From the IMG/VR virus record IMGVR_UViG_3300031673_000051, positions 1-56,897 of that record: a DNA stretch of 56,897 nucleotides; one strand, written 5' to 3'. The notes under the pieces are model-generated. The model was not told the origin of the DNA and did no database searches. It was given only the letters and a program-made list of their open reading frames with translations. Numbering within the stretch: position 1 is the first letter of the stretch; every line of letters begins with the position of its first letter. Shown here piece by piece: positions 39,772-48,710 of the stretch. The DNA comes from a virus. The position numbers and the translations under genes are program-made.

Positions 39772-40869
39772 TTACTTCCCTAATAAAATTTGCTTTGATT
39801 CCGATGTAAGCCCTGTTCCACACATGGGACAATTCTCAAGTTTTTCTTTGAGCTCAATTTCCTCAAGTTCTAACTGTTTCAATCGAATATCGCTCTCAAC
39901 AAGCCCTACCTCAATTTTATGGATATCTTCAAGAAGATTAAGAACTGTTTCCAACTTGGTATCAATATAATTATACCTTTCTAAAGTACCTTCCACAGCA
40001 GTTATCACCTCAAGATTTTTTGGAAGAACTATTTCATGAGCTTTAATACTTTTTATCTTAACTATCAAAGGTTTAAGAGCATCTATGCACGTAGTTACCT
40101 TAGCAATATCCTCAGAAGATTGCCTCACATTATCAAATATCTGATCAATATTGTCTGGAATGTGTATCTGACACTTTTCGAGGACTCTTAGGGCATTGAC
40201 AATAGCATTTAACTGCTCTACCTCCGCCCTTAACCGCCTAACTTCTTCAATGTGAACCTTGGTCTCTTCAATTTTACTTTCAAGCAGGAGAAGGTTTATG
40301 GCGCCTAAGACAGCTAACTTCTGATTGGTGGCTTCAAGCTCTTTTTGCTTAGAAGCTACATCACCTTTCTCTATTCGAATCTTACTGGCCAATGACTTGG
40401 TGACCCGATCTATTTCATCCAATTTTGTTATAGATCTGATATATGTAGCAATCTGACCTGGTGGAGTATAAACAAGAAAATGCTGATCTCGCTGCTTTTG
40501 AACATTCAAATCTGATAGATTAATTACCTCAGAAATCATTTCGGGAGGACTATTTCCAAATCCTGTGAATGGATCCAGCCTATCCCCATTATGCTCCAGG
40601 GTATAACTATTCTCAGATGTGCCACGACTCCGAGTTATCTTATATACATCCTTATCCTCACTGACCACCATCTCTACAACACTAGTATCCTGACCTCTTC
40701 GTACATAATTACTGCCCAATGGACGATTGGTGGTAACCCAATTCAGACCCAACAATATATTCGTTTTTCCGTTACCAGAGTTACCCGTGAAAACGTTTAT
40801 TCCAGGAGATAACTCCAATTCAGTATCCTTATAAGTCTTAAAGTTATTTAAAATAATCTTTTCAATCAT
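39772..40869 (-). CDS. Rad50/SbcC-like ATPase, N-terminal half ending at the zinc hook
   Basis: 365 residues from MIEKIILNNFKTYKDTELEL. Walker A is VFTGNSGNGKTNI (near 30) and a Q-loop-like segment precedes long coiled coils (about 150-355). The final residues are CPMCGTGLT, the C-x2-C zinc hook. Normal SbcC continues through a returning coil to Walker B; here that part is a separate gene (37114-37788). The start overlaps the homing endonuclease gene. Confidence 0.88.
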   Translation of the reverse strand: MIEKIILNNFKTYKDTELELSPGINVFTGNSGNGKTNILLGLNWVTTNRPLGSNYVRRGQDTSVVEMVVSEDKDVYKITRSRGTSENSYTLEHNGDRLDPFTGFGNSPPEMISEVINLSDLNVQKQRDQHFLVYTPPGQIATYIRSITKLDEIDRVTKSLASKIRIEKGDVASKQKELEATNQKLAVLGAINLLLLESKIEETKVHIEEVRRLRAEVEQLNAIVNALRVLEKCQIHIPDNIDQIFDNVRQSSEDIAKVTTCIDALKPLIVKIKSIKAHEIVLPKNLEVITAVEGTLERYNYIDTKLETVLNLLEDIHKIEVGLVESDIRLKQLELEEIELKEKLENCPMCGTGLTSESKQILLGK

Positions 40870-41651
40870 TTTTACACTCAAAAAAGGTCAATAATTTACA
40901 CCTTAACTTATGAACTTCCTTAAGCTCATGTTGCCAAACAATTAAAGTTTGATAACCATATTGAACAAATGAACCTATTCTTTGTTGTTCCTCTTCTCCT
41001 TTTGTTCTCCCAGTAAACTTTTCTCCATGCCAATAATCACCAAACATCTCAATAATTTTCTTTTGACCACCAACATTATGAAATCCGGAATCTTACCCGC
41101 TATAATAAAATCCTTATCACCAGCATCACCTGTGTACTTCCATTGGTCAGGGAATAATCCTTGAAGAAGTTCATATAACTGTTTCTCAGGTACCGTTTGT
41201 TTATTTCTTGAATTCTTACTTACAACGTGTAACCTTTGTTTCTTGTTCGCTGGATCTGCCCAAAAATGTAGCATTCTATCAACATGTTTCTTTTTGACTT
41301 CTGGCCTATTCTGAGATTCTTTCGAGGATGCACTAAATCGTGCCTTTACTTCTGGTTGACTTGCAGTAATTTTCAGTGAAGCACTCCTTTTTGCATTCAC
41401 TTCAGGCCGATTCTGTGCTATCCTTTGCATAGCTTTTGGGCGATAATCTGTTTAATCTGGTATTCTGGATCCGTCCACACCTTCTGCAAAGATACACTTT
41501 TCTTAGCTTTTACTTCTAGACGATTTTGTATTTCTTTTTGTCTCTCACTCTGCTTTCTACGTTCTTCAGGATCTTTCCAACGTTTTCTTTGAGCTATACG
41601 AAGATTTTCTGCATACTCTTCTCTCTTCTTTGGATCTTTAGGTGGAGGCAC
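40862..41651 (-). CDS. Free-standing Vsr-like homing endonuclease (two frame breaks)
   Basis: Three segments join when one A is added at CCCAAAAG (near 41430) and at TCATAATG (near 41077). From a GTG it reads PPPKDPKKREEYAENLRIAQ with repeated R-P-E-V-K-A-K/R-x-S-A-S units (NUMOD-like DNA-binding repeats), then TVPEKQLYELLQGLFPDQW, then IAGKIPDFINVGGQKKIIEM and FGDYWHGEKFTGRTK, ending QTLIVWQHELKEVHKL. The D-F...I-E...D-Y-W-H pattern fits Vsr-fold homing endonucleases. It probably invades DNA near its own locus. It lies between the resolvase and Rad50 genes. Confidence 0.75.
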
Positions 41652-41652
41652 A

Positions 41653-42387
41653 CTACTCTCCCTTTTTACATATAAATGAGCGAGATAACAAATTCACCGG
41701 AAACGCTTTTGTAACCCGAAGGAATATCCTTCTTTCATTCTCCCCTAATTGATTCAACCTAACGTCACCATTCCTAAGTGTCAACTCCCTATACACCATC
41801 CGAGCCAGAAAATAAGCATCTGCTATGTCTGTGGCAGGTCCATCAAACTCTTCAATCGAGGCAAGAAGCTTTTTCTTCTTAATCATCTTCTTCTTTATCA
41901 AACCCTCAGGGATATCAAAAACAAGTTGGGCCTTCTCCACCACGTCCTTCTTCAAACAATTCCCCTTATTCGTAGCAAAAAGCTTTACACTAAGGGGGTC
42001 ATGTACTCGAATCTTCCCGCCACCTTCAAATATCATATGTTTTAAGTAGCCGGTAAGTTCAGCTATCTGACAAATTGAAGTAGTTTGGGATGCATAGGAG
42101 TATCCTTCAACAGAATAGTAGTCTTGACCTACCATAAATTGTGGGGGTAAATTACTTAAGTGGAGAAAATTATGGAGGCCTTTTTGATACTCCCCCATTC
42201 TCCTTAACCGAAAAGTCTCTTTAGGTTCACCCTTCCCTATCTTACTAAGAAGAATTGAGTGTTCAGGATCAATGTCAGCACTCTTTTTGGTAGATGTGAT
42301 GTAGGCATAGTTTAACACATTACCCACCTCATCAAGAATAACAAATCCTCCATGATCCAATGATATATCTAGTCCGTAAATCCTCAT
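41653..42387 (-). CDS. RuvC/RNase H-fold Holliday-junction resolvase-like protein
   Basis: 244 residues. MRIYGLDISLDHGGFVIL carries the first catalytic Asp; YYSVEGYSYASQTTSICQIA the Glu; DGPATDIADAYFLARM the final Asp pair. This acid layout is that of RuvC-type resolvases, which cut four-way junctions to prepare genomes for packaging. Located among recombination genes. Confidence 0.78.
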   Translation of the reverse strand: MRIYGLDISLDHGGFVILDEVGNVLNYAYITSTKKSADIDPEHSILLSKIGKGEPKETFRLRRMGEYQKGLHNFLHLSNLPPQFMVGQDYYSVEGYSYASQTTSICQIAELTGYLKHMIFEGGGKIRVHDPLSVKLFATNKGNCLKKDVVEKAQLVFDIPEGLIKKKMIKKKKLLASIEEFDGPATDIADAYFLARMVYRELTLRNGDVRLNQLGENERRIFLRVTKAFPVNLLSRSFICKKGE

Positions 42388-42711
42388 GCTTTGCCTCTTC
42401 TCTTCTTATTTAACTGAGAAATCTTTCGCCTAAACTCCTTTGGATTCGTCAAATAACTGTAGTCAGATGTTACACAGTCAAACTTGGGATCAATCTGAAC
42501 AGCGGGACAATAGTCACACATGAATCCGGAAGTTTCAGGCTTGTCATATTCATCCTTGGCAAACTGACAAAAGAAGCAATCATTCCACACCTCCTCAAAA
42601 CCATTCTCCGCCATCCAGTCTGCTTTATTTTCTAAAACACTACCAGGTAAATCAAATGTCGTTCCACATCTTTAAGCAGTATTCCCATACCTTATCCAAT
42701 GTCATACTCAT
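42384..42711 (-). CDS. Putative zinc-binding protein (frame interrupted)
   Basis: The ATG at 42711 (overlapping the preceding TGA) reads MSMTLDKVWEYCLKMW. Removing one A from TGGAACGAC continues TTFDLPGSVLENKADWMAEN into the open frame with CFFCQFAKDEY, then FMCDYCPAVQID and FDCVT. Five cysteines suggest a metal site. Alternatively the gene starts at MAENGFEEVWNDCFFC (42614). Confidence 0.55.
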
Positions 42712-43499
42712 GTTATGCTCACCTTTTCCATCACTTCATAAGTAAGTCCATCTCTTAACTGTACTTCATCTTTTGTGACTGCTACAAATGTTGGGTATTC
42801 ATCATCAACCCAACTACCCGTGTTTGCATAGATTCTTTTAAAAGATACATGTGGCCATCTACCCTCAGGATTTATGGCAACAATCTCCTTAAGTTCAGCA
42901 TTATGGCTATGTCCCATAATAGTAATAGGTGCTAAATTTTGTTGTCTAAGGTTTTCTATCACAAAAATATGCTGATCTAAATCAGTTATATTGTATTTCT
43001 TATTCTGCAACAAAGCTGCTTTAACTTTAAAATCACCAAACTTATCGTACATTTTCTTAAGCCAGACATCAGAATCTGGATGAATAATTCTTTCCAACCC
43101 AGCCACCAACACAGTAATATATTTACCTATCGGCCATTTTAAACTAAGCAATGGATTCTCAAAATTATTGAAAGTATCAAACTGATGCCCGTGCACCGCC
43201 CATACACCATCCTTACTATATTGAGAAGGTGTGAGTTTAGAAAATGGAAGAGCATCATGATTGCCATGTACAAAATAGACCTTATCCCTTCTCTCATCTA
43301 ACGCCCGTATAACAGCAGCGTGTGCCCAGAAGATCTTCTCCAATTTTGACTGCCAGAGTTCATATAAATCTCCAACAATAACAATCTCGTGTGCTCGTTT
43401 ATCTGTCCACTCTAAGAATTTGATTAACTCTGCATCTCTGTGAAAGTCATCTGACTTAGAGCCGTCACCTAAATGTATATCGGATAAAAACACTCTCAT
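42708..43499 (-). CDS. Calcineurin-like metallophosphoesterase
   Basis: 263 residues. Motifs: FLSDIHLGDG, VIVGDLYELW, VYFVHGNHDALP, WAVHGHQFDT and TIMGHSHNAEL. Closest in layout to LpxH/UDP-diacylglucosamine hydrolase-like enzymes, but the phage substrate is unknown; a nuclease or phosphodiesterase role is equally possible. ATG after the zinc-ribbon gene with overlap. Confidence 0.82.
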   Translation of the reverse strand: MRVFLSDIHLGDGSKSDDFHRDAELIKFLEWTDKRAHEIVIVGDLYELWQSKLEKIFWAHAAVIRALDERRDKVYFVHGNHDALPFSKLTPSQYSKDGVWAVHGHQFDTFNNFENPLLSLKWPIGKYITVLVAGLERIIHPDSDVWLKKMYDKFGDFKVKAALLQNKKYNITDLDQHIFVIENLRQQNLAPITIMGHSHNAELKEIVAINPEGRWPHVSFKRIYANTGSWVDDEYPTFVAVTKDEVQLRDGLTYEVMEKVSIT

Positions 43500-43747
43500 T
43501 TTCTATTCAACTCCTCTCTGATATCAAAACCAAACAAATCTTCCAACACCTTTTCCGAAGCATTCTGAGTAAGTTCAAATTTATGGCCGCAAACACAGTA
43601 TTCTATTGCATCAGTATCAGGATAGGTATTCTTACATTTAGGACATATTTTTATTTTTTCATGTGAAGCCACAATTTCCTCTAAAATGTGTTTAATTTGA
43701 CCTGGGCCACATACTTCACAATCCTCTGATATACCCCAACGATCCAT
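43496..43747 (-). CDS. Zinc-ribbon protein
   Basis: 83 residues: CEVCGPGQ near 10, CPKCKNTYPD near 35 and CVCGHKF near 51; six cysteines give one full ribbon (CPKC...CVCG) and one extra pair. C-terminal helix follows. Partner unknown. Confidence 0.6.
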   Translation of the reverse strand: MDRWGISEDCEVCGPGQIKHILEEIVASHEKIKICPKCKNTYPDTDAIEYCVCGHKFELTQNASEKVLEDLFGFDIREELNRK

Positions 43748-43762
43748 AACTATATTCCTTCC

Positions 43763-43869
43763 TTAGTTTCTTTCATCAAGTGGTGACATTTTTTCCATAA
43801 AGTTATCTAAAGTCTTTGCCCATAAATGTCCATTTCTTTCTTACAAATTGGACAAGCTACTCTTGCCAT
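43763..43869 (-). CDS. Tiny zinc-knuckle protein (frame interrupted)
   Basis: ATG 43869 reads MARVACPICKKEMDIYGQRL then TAG. One T added (CTTTAG to CTTTTAG) gives LDNFMEKMSPLDERN and a TAA just before the AAGGAAGG site of the next gene, total 35 residues. CPIC is half of a zinc site. Confidence 0.4.
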
Positions 43870-43875
43870 AATGCC

Positions 43876-44064
43876 TTACTCCAATTCTTCTATGAATGTT
43901 GCTACTCTTACTGGAATACATTTTTCTTTTCCGTAAACAGTCATTGGATAATTACAAAAACCAGCGTTAAATATATTTTCTGTATATCCAAAAAAACATG
44001 TCCTGTATTTACTACCCGATTTGGCAACATATTGAATTTCTTCTTCTACTCTTTCAGTTTTCAT
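43876..44064 (-). CDS. Small hypothetical protein
   Basis: 62 residues; ATG preceded by AAAGGAGCAAAGCA and by a strong promoter. Contains YRTCFFGYTENIFNAGFCNY. First gene downstream of the promoter at 44102-44129. Not recognised. Confidence 0.55.
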   Translation of the reverse strand: MKTERVEEEIQYVAKSGSKYRTCFFGYTENIFNAGFCNYPMTVYGKEKCIPVRVATFIEELE

Positions 44065-44101
44065 TGCTTTGCTCCTTTAAACTCTTTTGCCACTGTATTA
44101 C

Positions 44102-44129
44102 ATTATACCATGCTTTCGGCATAAGTCAA
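44102..44129 (-). promoter_or_regulatory. Strong sigma-70 promoter
   Basis: Minus strand TTGACT (44124-44129), 16-base spacer, TATAAT (44102-44107) with an extended -10 TGG just before it. It precedes the 43876-44064 gene and could feed the downstream phosphoesterase, resolvase and recombination genes. The TGGTATAAT element recurs upstream of the clamp-loader gene. Confidence 0.8.
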
Positions 44130-44137
44130 GAGAAATA

Positions 44138-44434
44138 TTAAATTTTCTCTCTAATATTGAATAGAAATTTGGCACCATCAAGTTGAATGTAAGGTGTGCC
44201 ACCCATATTGGACATTTCAAGCCAAGAGACAATAGGGCCGCCTGCCAGTACTAAGTATATCCACATTCCTACGGGGTTCTCAAACACATCCCCATGCTCC
44301 CAAACATGCTCTGGTTTTGGGTAGAACTTATCCAGTATGGCTTGAGCATCTTTTTTAGTAGGCCACCACTCTGGGCACGCATCATACGTATTGCCGTCAG
44401 AGTGTAAAAATTGACCATGCTCCCCCTTCTTCAT
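44138..44434 (-). CDS. Hypothetical protein
   Basis: 98 residues from MKKGEHGQFLHSDGNTYDAC. An alpha/beta mix with GMWIYLVLAGGPIVSWLEMS. Overlaps the 44397-44552 gene by 38 bases. Not recognised. Confidence 0.55.
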   Translation of the reverse strand: MKKGEHGQFLHSDGNTYDACPEWWPTKKDAQAILDKFYPKPEHVWEHGDVFENPVGMWIYLVLAGGPIVSWLEMSNMGGTPYIQLDGAKFLFNIREKI

Positions 44435-44552
44435 CAAACAAATATTCCGTCAAAAGATCTGTTATCTTCTCAGGACTTGCAGCACACATTAGACCAAGTA
44501 TTGAAATGAGATGGGCTATTGTTCCATATTCTATCTCTTGTTTTGATGGCAT
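44397..44552 (-). CDS. Small hypothetical protein
   Basis: 51 residues; good AGGAG site. IEYGTIAHLISILGLMCAAS is moderately hydrophobic, followed by an acidic end. Could be membrane-peripheral. Lies directly downstream of the recombinase. Confidence 0.45.
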   Translation of the reverse strand: MPSKQEIEYGTIAHLISILGLMCAASPEKITDLLTEYLFDEEGGAWSIFTL

Positions 44553-44566
44553 GGAAATAACTCCTA

Positions 44567-45622
44567 CTAACTAAAGGTTCTGGGCTTCCTATCTGAAGGT
44601 CTATAAACTTCCTGCCAAACTTTCCATATCTCTTCTCGTAATTTCTCCTCCAAATTTTCGCCTTCAATCTTAGTGACCCAGGATTTCATTTGTTTATCTT
44701 CACCCCAAAGCTTAATATGCTGAGTTTTATTCTTAGCCGCAGCCTTACCATTTTGTACCTCACTTAGAAAATACAAATTGGAGGAGATGTCATCCATGCC
44801 GTAGTCGAATAAAATTTTAAACTGCCCGTCTCTAAAAGGAGGACCCACCTTATTTTTTACGGCCTTAAAGCTCGTCCAAACACCGATTACCTTTTCTTGG
44901 GTATTCGTTACAGCAGGACCGTGCTTCAAATGTATACGAACTGATGGATAAAACATTTGAGCTTTTCCACCAGGAACAGTCTCACCACCAAATGCAGAAC
45001 CAAAATTATCTCTTGTTTGATCAATAACCACCAAAGTTGTGTTGCTGTACGAAAGGGCCTTCAAATACTTTCGGTATCCCAGTGACATCTGCTTTGCACG
45101 GTAGGCGCCATAACCTTGATCGTCCATTTTCTTATCAGCTTCAATCTTAGCGGGAAGAGCAGTAATGGTATCCGTAACAACTATCTTAGGCTTCTTATCC
45201 AGAATAGTGCACTTTGTATCTTTAAAGATAATCTTGGAAAGCCAGACATCAAAAAACTCTTCAATGGTTGCCGGAAAAGCATCATCGGTATCAAAGTCTT
45301 TTACATTGGTTAGCTTCTTAAAATCCAAACCATAATAGCTGGCAAATCTAGGATCCAGGGTGTGCTCAATATCACCATAATATGCACCCATCTTCGCCCT
45401 CTGAGCAAACCCCAGAATAGACGAAGCTATTACAGACTTACAGGTACTTGATCCTCCAAAAATCTGAACGATTCTACCAATGGGAATGCCACCAGGAAAT
45501 CTATTTGCAATAGCAAAATCCAAAACAGTGCATCCCGTCTGCAAAAAATCAGTGACGTCTGGAATACCTATAACTTTGCTTGCAGCTTTAGAAGTTTTTT
45601 CAATATCGGATTCTTGTGCCAT
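44567..45622 (-). CDS. uvsX: UvsX/RecA-family recombinase
   Basis: 351 residues. RecA core: Walker A GGSSTCKS (56-63) with Cys where most RecA proteins have Gly, like T4 UvsX (G-P-S-K-S-F-K-S); KIVVTDTITALPAKIE (Walker B region); LVVIDQTRDNFGSAFGG and VPGGKAQMFYPSVRIHLK (L2 region). It would form ssDNA filaments and promote strand exchange with the SSB-like and mediator-like proteins encoded upstream. C-terminal basic tail RKPRTFS. Confidence 0.85.
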   Translation of the reverse strand: MAQESDIEKTSKAASKVIGIPDVTDFLQTGCTVLDFAIANRFPGGIPIGRIVQIFGGSSTCKSVIASSILGFAQRAKMGAYYGDIEHTLDPRFASYYGLDFKKLTNVKDFDTDDAFPATIEEFFDVWLSKIIFKDTKCTILDKKPKIVVTDTITALPAKIEADKKMDDQGYGAYRAKQMSLGYRKYLKALSYSNTTLVVIDQTRDNFGSAFGGETVPGGKAQMFYPSVRIHLKHGPAVTNTQEKVIGVWTSFKAVKNKVGPPFRDGQFKILFDYGMDDISSNLYFLSEVQNGKAAAKNKTQHIKLWGEDKQMKSWVTKIEGENLEEKLREEIWKVWQEVYRPSDRKPRTFS

Positions 45623-45625
45623 GAT

Positions 45626-45883
45626 CTATTCTTCCTTTCCAATCACTTCTTCGGGTGCAGTATTTGAAAACCATTCAATACTGTCATCATCAAACTTTAG
45701 TTGAACTTGACTAAAGCAATGATAGTCAGATTCTACCTGCAGTACCTCTCCTACCTTATCAATAAATTTTTCTTTACCCTTATCATTATCACCAAAGTTA
45801 TCTTTAACTTTAGCATATTGGATACCTTTTTGTTTAGCCAAACCCCAGGATGTACCCCTATTAAATCCAGCACAAAAAAGCAT
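45626..45883 (-). CDS. Small hypothetical protein
   Basis: 85 residues starting MLFCAGFNRGTSWGLAKQ; ends in an acidic segment (APEEVIGKEE). Sits three bases before the uvsX start and overlaps the preceding small gene by 23 bases. Not recognised. Confidence 0.5.
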   Translation of the reverse strand: MLFCAGFNRGTSWGLAKQKGIQYAKVKDNFGDNDKGKEKFIDKVGEVLQVESDYHCFSQVQLKFDDDSIEWFSNTAPEEVIGKEE

Positions 45884-46016
45884 CAACTATTTCTTCCGCA
45901 GTACTCCTACCAATAATTGAAGGTAAAGAAAAATAAGCCTCCATAGCGTGTAATCGAGCGGTTATATCCTCATCGTCCGGAAGATACCCCTGGAAATTCC
46001 AATACTCTGCTTTCAT
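45861..46016 (-). CDS. Small hypothetical protein
   Basis: 51 residues: MKAEYWNFQGYLPDDEDITA, then LHAMEAYFSLPSIIGRSTAE. ATG directly follows the previous gene; clean frame. Not recognised. Confidence 0.5.
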   Translation of the reverse strand: MKAEYWNFQGYLPDDEDITARLHAMEAYFSLPSIIGRSTAEEIVDAFLCWI

Positions 46017-46017
46017 A

Positions 46018-46551
46018 CTATTCCTCTCTATTATCCTCTCCTAGGTCAGTTGAAGTCTCAGCTCTTTTCCTTCTTGTATCCATAATTGCTTTTTCACCTT
46101 GTTCCCAGCCACTTGTATCAAGCCCACTCTGTTCCTGTGAATAGTAATTATTGACGTACAATCGAACAAGATCGCGTAATCCAGATTGCCTCTGCTGAGC
46201 AGAATCCAAAAGAATAGAGGCTTCAGAAGCTAATCTGTCCGCCTCTACATAATCCAGAAAAGCTTTTCGATACCTCTCATGAATGTTAACCGTGGACCTG
46301 ACGGCATCCACGGTAGACTTCTCCGGTAAACCATACTCTTTAGGATCTTTTCTAATGGCCAGGAGCAGCTCTGACTCAACAAAACTAATATGCTCCTTAG
46401 CAATCTTGGCCTGGGCCTTGACATCGGCAACCCAACTTCCGATGTCGTCATAAACAATGGCCTGCTGACAGCACTCTGTCTCCAACTCAAGTCGATCCAA
46501 GGGTAACCTTGATCTAAACTCTGAAAGTATTTCTCTATCTTCATCAGTCAT
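46018..46551 (-). CDS. Helical protein, possible recombination mediator
   Basis: 177 residues from MTDEDREILSEFRSRLPLDR. Helical layout: a long helix with K-A-Q-A-K-I-A-K-E-H-I-S-F-V-E-S-E, then K-D-P-K-E-Y-G-L-P-E-K-S-T-V-D-A-V, R-Y-R-K-A-F-L-D-Y-V-E-A, and LRDLVRLYVNNYYSQE. This arrangement between an SSB-like and a RecA-like gene recurs in many phages. By position and helical form, a UvsY-like loader is plausible; no sequence proof. Confidence 0.6.
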   Translation of the reverse strand: MTDEDREILSEFRSRLPLDRLELETECCQQAIVYDDIGSWVADVKAQAKIAKEHISFVESELLLAIRKDPKEYGLPEKSTVDAVRSTVNIHERYRKAFLDYVEADRLASEASILLDSAQQRQSGLRDLVRLYVNNYYSQEQSGLDTSGWEQGEKAIMDTRRKRAETSTDLGEDNREE

Positions 46552-46555
46552 GTTT

Positions 46556-47488
46556 TTACTCCGTCCTTCTCCTGCGACTTTGAACATCTGCTATCTTTGC
46601 CTTGATAACAGCAGCTTGTTCCGAATCTTCAACAACCTCTTTAGTAGATTCAAACTGAGTGTCACTGGCACTAACTCGTTCTCTACGAGATGCTCGAGTA
46701 GTTTCCTTTTCAAGGGGTTCCTGGGCAGTTTCCTTTTCAGGTTCCCTGGATTCTCGGCGTGAACGTGAACCTTCCGTACTCGACTTCCCAGCTGATTCAG
46801 AAGTAGTAGGAGTGGCTTTCACACCACTAACAGCTAAAGCCATTTCATCCGGATCTGGCTTTAAAAGAATATCCTCAAAAGGAGGAAGATCCTCATACCA
46901 AGATTTTGGAATTGGCTCGGTTTTCGTGAGTACAAATCCAACATATTCCGTTCTCTTACCGTCTTTACGAGTAAACTCAATATCCCTGCCGTCAACTGGA
47001 TCAGTAGGATCTACCTTTTCACCTGTTCTCCTATCCTGAGACAGAGTGCACACTGCTTTGTAAATTGAAGGCGGACAATCAAACCAATGAGTACCTTCAT
47101 CCTCAGAAGCAACATCAGTTGTATCCACTACATAAAGAAGGAAACGACGACTTGTCTTAAGATCGTTTATAACGTCTGAACTTATATTCTGCCGACGTAA
47201 TTCCTGTGCATGATTGCAGATAGGACAATCCATATTAAACATCTCTTTCATACACAAAAAGGTCGACTTACCAGAACCTATTTGAGTATGTATGTGTATC
47301 TCCATGGCAAAAGGTCCTGTAGTACTCGGAGCCACTATCCGAATAAAATTATTGCCCTTCGGCTTTTTGGTATTGTACTTAGTAATACCCAATCGCTCCA
47401 ATTTGCTCGTATCCACGAAATCAAAATTAGATCCACCTGTACTCATATTAGCTCCTGCGTTGAGGGCTTTCATTCTTGCTTCGTCCAT
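46556..47488 (-). CDS. Candidate ssDNA-binding protein (gp32-like)
   Basis: 310 residues from MDEARMKALNAGANM after GGAGACAAAACTG. N-terminal domain includes NNFIRIVAPSTTGPFAMEIH, then FLCMKEMFNMDCPICNHAQE (C...CPIC...H, like the zinc region in T4 gp32-type proteins) and RRFLLYVVDTTD. A disordered Ser/Arg/Glu-rich C-terminal tail (about 225-310) may recruit partners. Directly upstream of the mediator and uvsX genes. Confidence 0.7.
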   Translation of the reverse strand: MDEARMKALNAGANMSTGGSNFDFVDTSKLERLGITKYNTKKPKGNNFIRIVAPSTTGPFAMEIHIHTQIGSGKSTFLCMKEMFNMDCPICNHAQELRRQNISSDVINDLKTSRRFLLYVVDTTDVASEDEGTHWFDCPPSIYKAVCTLSQDRRTGEKVDPTDPVDGRDIEFTRKDGKRTEYVGFVLTKTEPIPKSWYEDLPPFEDILLKPDPDEMALAVSGVKATPTTSESAGKSSTEGSRSRRESREPEKETAQEPLEKETTRASRRERVSASDTQFESTKEVVEDSEQAAVIKAKIADVQSRRRRTE

Positions 47489-47556
47489 CAGTTTTGTCTC
47501 CAAATCAAAATATTAGTATTGTTTATCTTTTAACTCTTAATATCTTTTCAAACACT

Positions 47557-47733
47557 TTACCAATCTCTTTTAAGTACCATACCTGCTTCTTTCCATCCGG
47601 CAAAGAGTAATACCATGACAACAAAAAGTATCAAACAAATAACTACTCCAGGGAAAAAGATAATTCTTCGTATAATGGTGTACCAGGGATTACATTCCGG
47701 ATGCTCTTTACTATTAGGCCATTTCCAATTCAT
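47557..47733 (-). CDS. Small membrane protein
   Basis: 58 residues from MNWKWPNSKEHPECNPWYTI; AAGGAGTGATGAG precedes the ATG. One long membrane segment (IIFFPGVVICLILFVVMVLL). Sits between clamp loader and SSB genes. Function unknown. Confidence 0.55.
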   Translation of the reverse strand: MNWKWPNSKEHPECNPWYTIIRRIIFFPGVVICLILFVVMVLLFAGWKEAGMVLKRDW

Positions 47734-47737
47734 CTCA

Positions 47738-48691
47738 TCACTCCTTCCAGGTTTCAAAACAGGCTCTTGCAATAAGAGCACCCATCAAACTTTTCTTACC
47801 ATAAAAAGTACTATTAGAAAAAATCTTCAACAGGTGTGTAACGTCTAACGCGTCCTCCACGTTATCATACTTCTTTAACTTATTATACAAAAACGTCATG
47901 AGGGAAAACCTAATTCTCTCAGAATCTTCATTAATAGCATCAAAAGTTGTAATAATCGTTTTCCATTTCTTTCTTCGAGCAGCAGGACCCATCGATATAA
48001 GATTAAACAAGTCAAAAATAGTTTTCTCCTGCTCTGTGCCATTTACTATAAGTTCAACAACATCATCCAAGTTAGTCATCTCAGCAACTTTTTCAAGTGC
48101 AACTAAAGCAGCCCTCGGAGATCCATCATTAGTTTGCACTAAAGCTTCTATAATACCCAATGTAATTATCCATCTTTTCTTTATGCAGGCCCGTGTAAGA
48201 ACTTCCCTTATCTCCTCTTTCTGTAACAAGCTAACTGTATACTCGGCACACCTATTACGAAGAGTTGGTATGAGACTTTCCGCATCCGTTGTACAAAAAA
48301 TGAAGTAACAATGAGGAGGATTATCCTCTATCACTTTCAATAAACATTCTTGTGCTTTGCCTGAGAATTCATGGCATTCGTCAAATATATAAACTTTAGC
48401 CCCACCTCCAAAACCTATCAAAGGAGCGTTTTCAGCAATACCTCTAACCGTACCAATTCCATTTGTATTAGCTGCATTTAATTCAAATATAGAATCAGAT
48501 AAAGCTCCGAATTCCCTGGACAAAATACGTCCAATGGTTGTCTTGCCACAACCCGTTGGCCCTTTCAAAAGAATAGCATGTGGCCGATGTTCCTTAGACT
48601 GTTTTAACATAGCCACTAAAGCCCCAACAACGGCTGAATTACCTACTATATCCTCGAAAGTTGTGGGCCTGATTTCCTGATAGAGCGACAT
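47738..48691 (-). CDS. Clamp-loader ATPase (RFC/DnaX-like)
   Basis: 317 residues. Walker A LLKGPTGCGKTTIGRIL (about 41-56), Walker B VYIFDECHEFS, sensor 1 YFIFCTTDAE and the SRC-like LRNRCAEYTV. C-terminal collar helices follow. It opens the DnaN-like clamp on primed DNA; a separate small subunit is not recognised. AGGAGGTAATT and an extended -10 promoter precede it. Confidence 0.88.
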   Translation of the reverse strand: MSLYQEIRPTTFEDIVGNSAVVGALVAMLKQSKEHRPHAILLKGPTGCGKTTIGRILSREFGALSDSIFELNAANTNGIGTVRGIAENAPLIGFGGGAKVYIFDECHEFSGKAQECLLKVIEDNPPHCYFIFCTTDAESLIPTLRNRCAEYTVSLLQKEEIREVLTRACIKKRWIITLGIIEALVQTNDGSPRAALVALEKVAEMTNLDDVVELIVNGTEQEKTIFDLFNLISMGPAARRKKWKTIITTFDAINEDSERIRFSLMTFLYNKLKKYDNVEDALDVTHLLKIFSNSTFYGKKSLMGALIARACFETWKE

Positions 48692-48710
48692 AATTACCTC
48701 CTATAAAATA

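Noticed and set aside
25683-43869. Programmed -1 frameshifting as a general explanation for the broken genes
   Set aside because: The sites do not share canonical X-XXY-YYZ slippery heptamers in the right phase, no consistent downstream structure is seen, and several genes would need two or three shifts.
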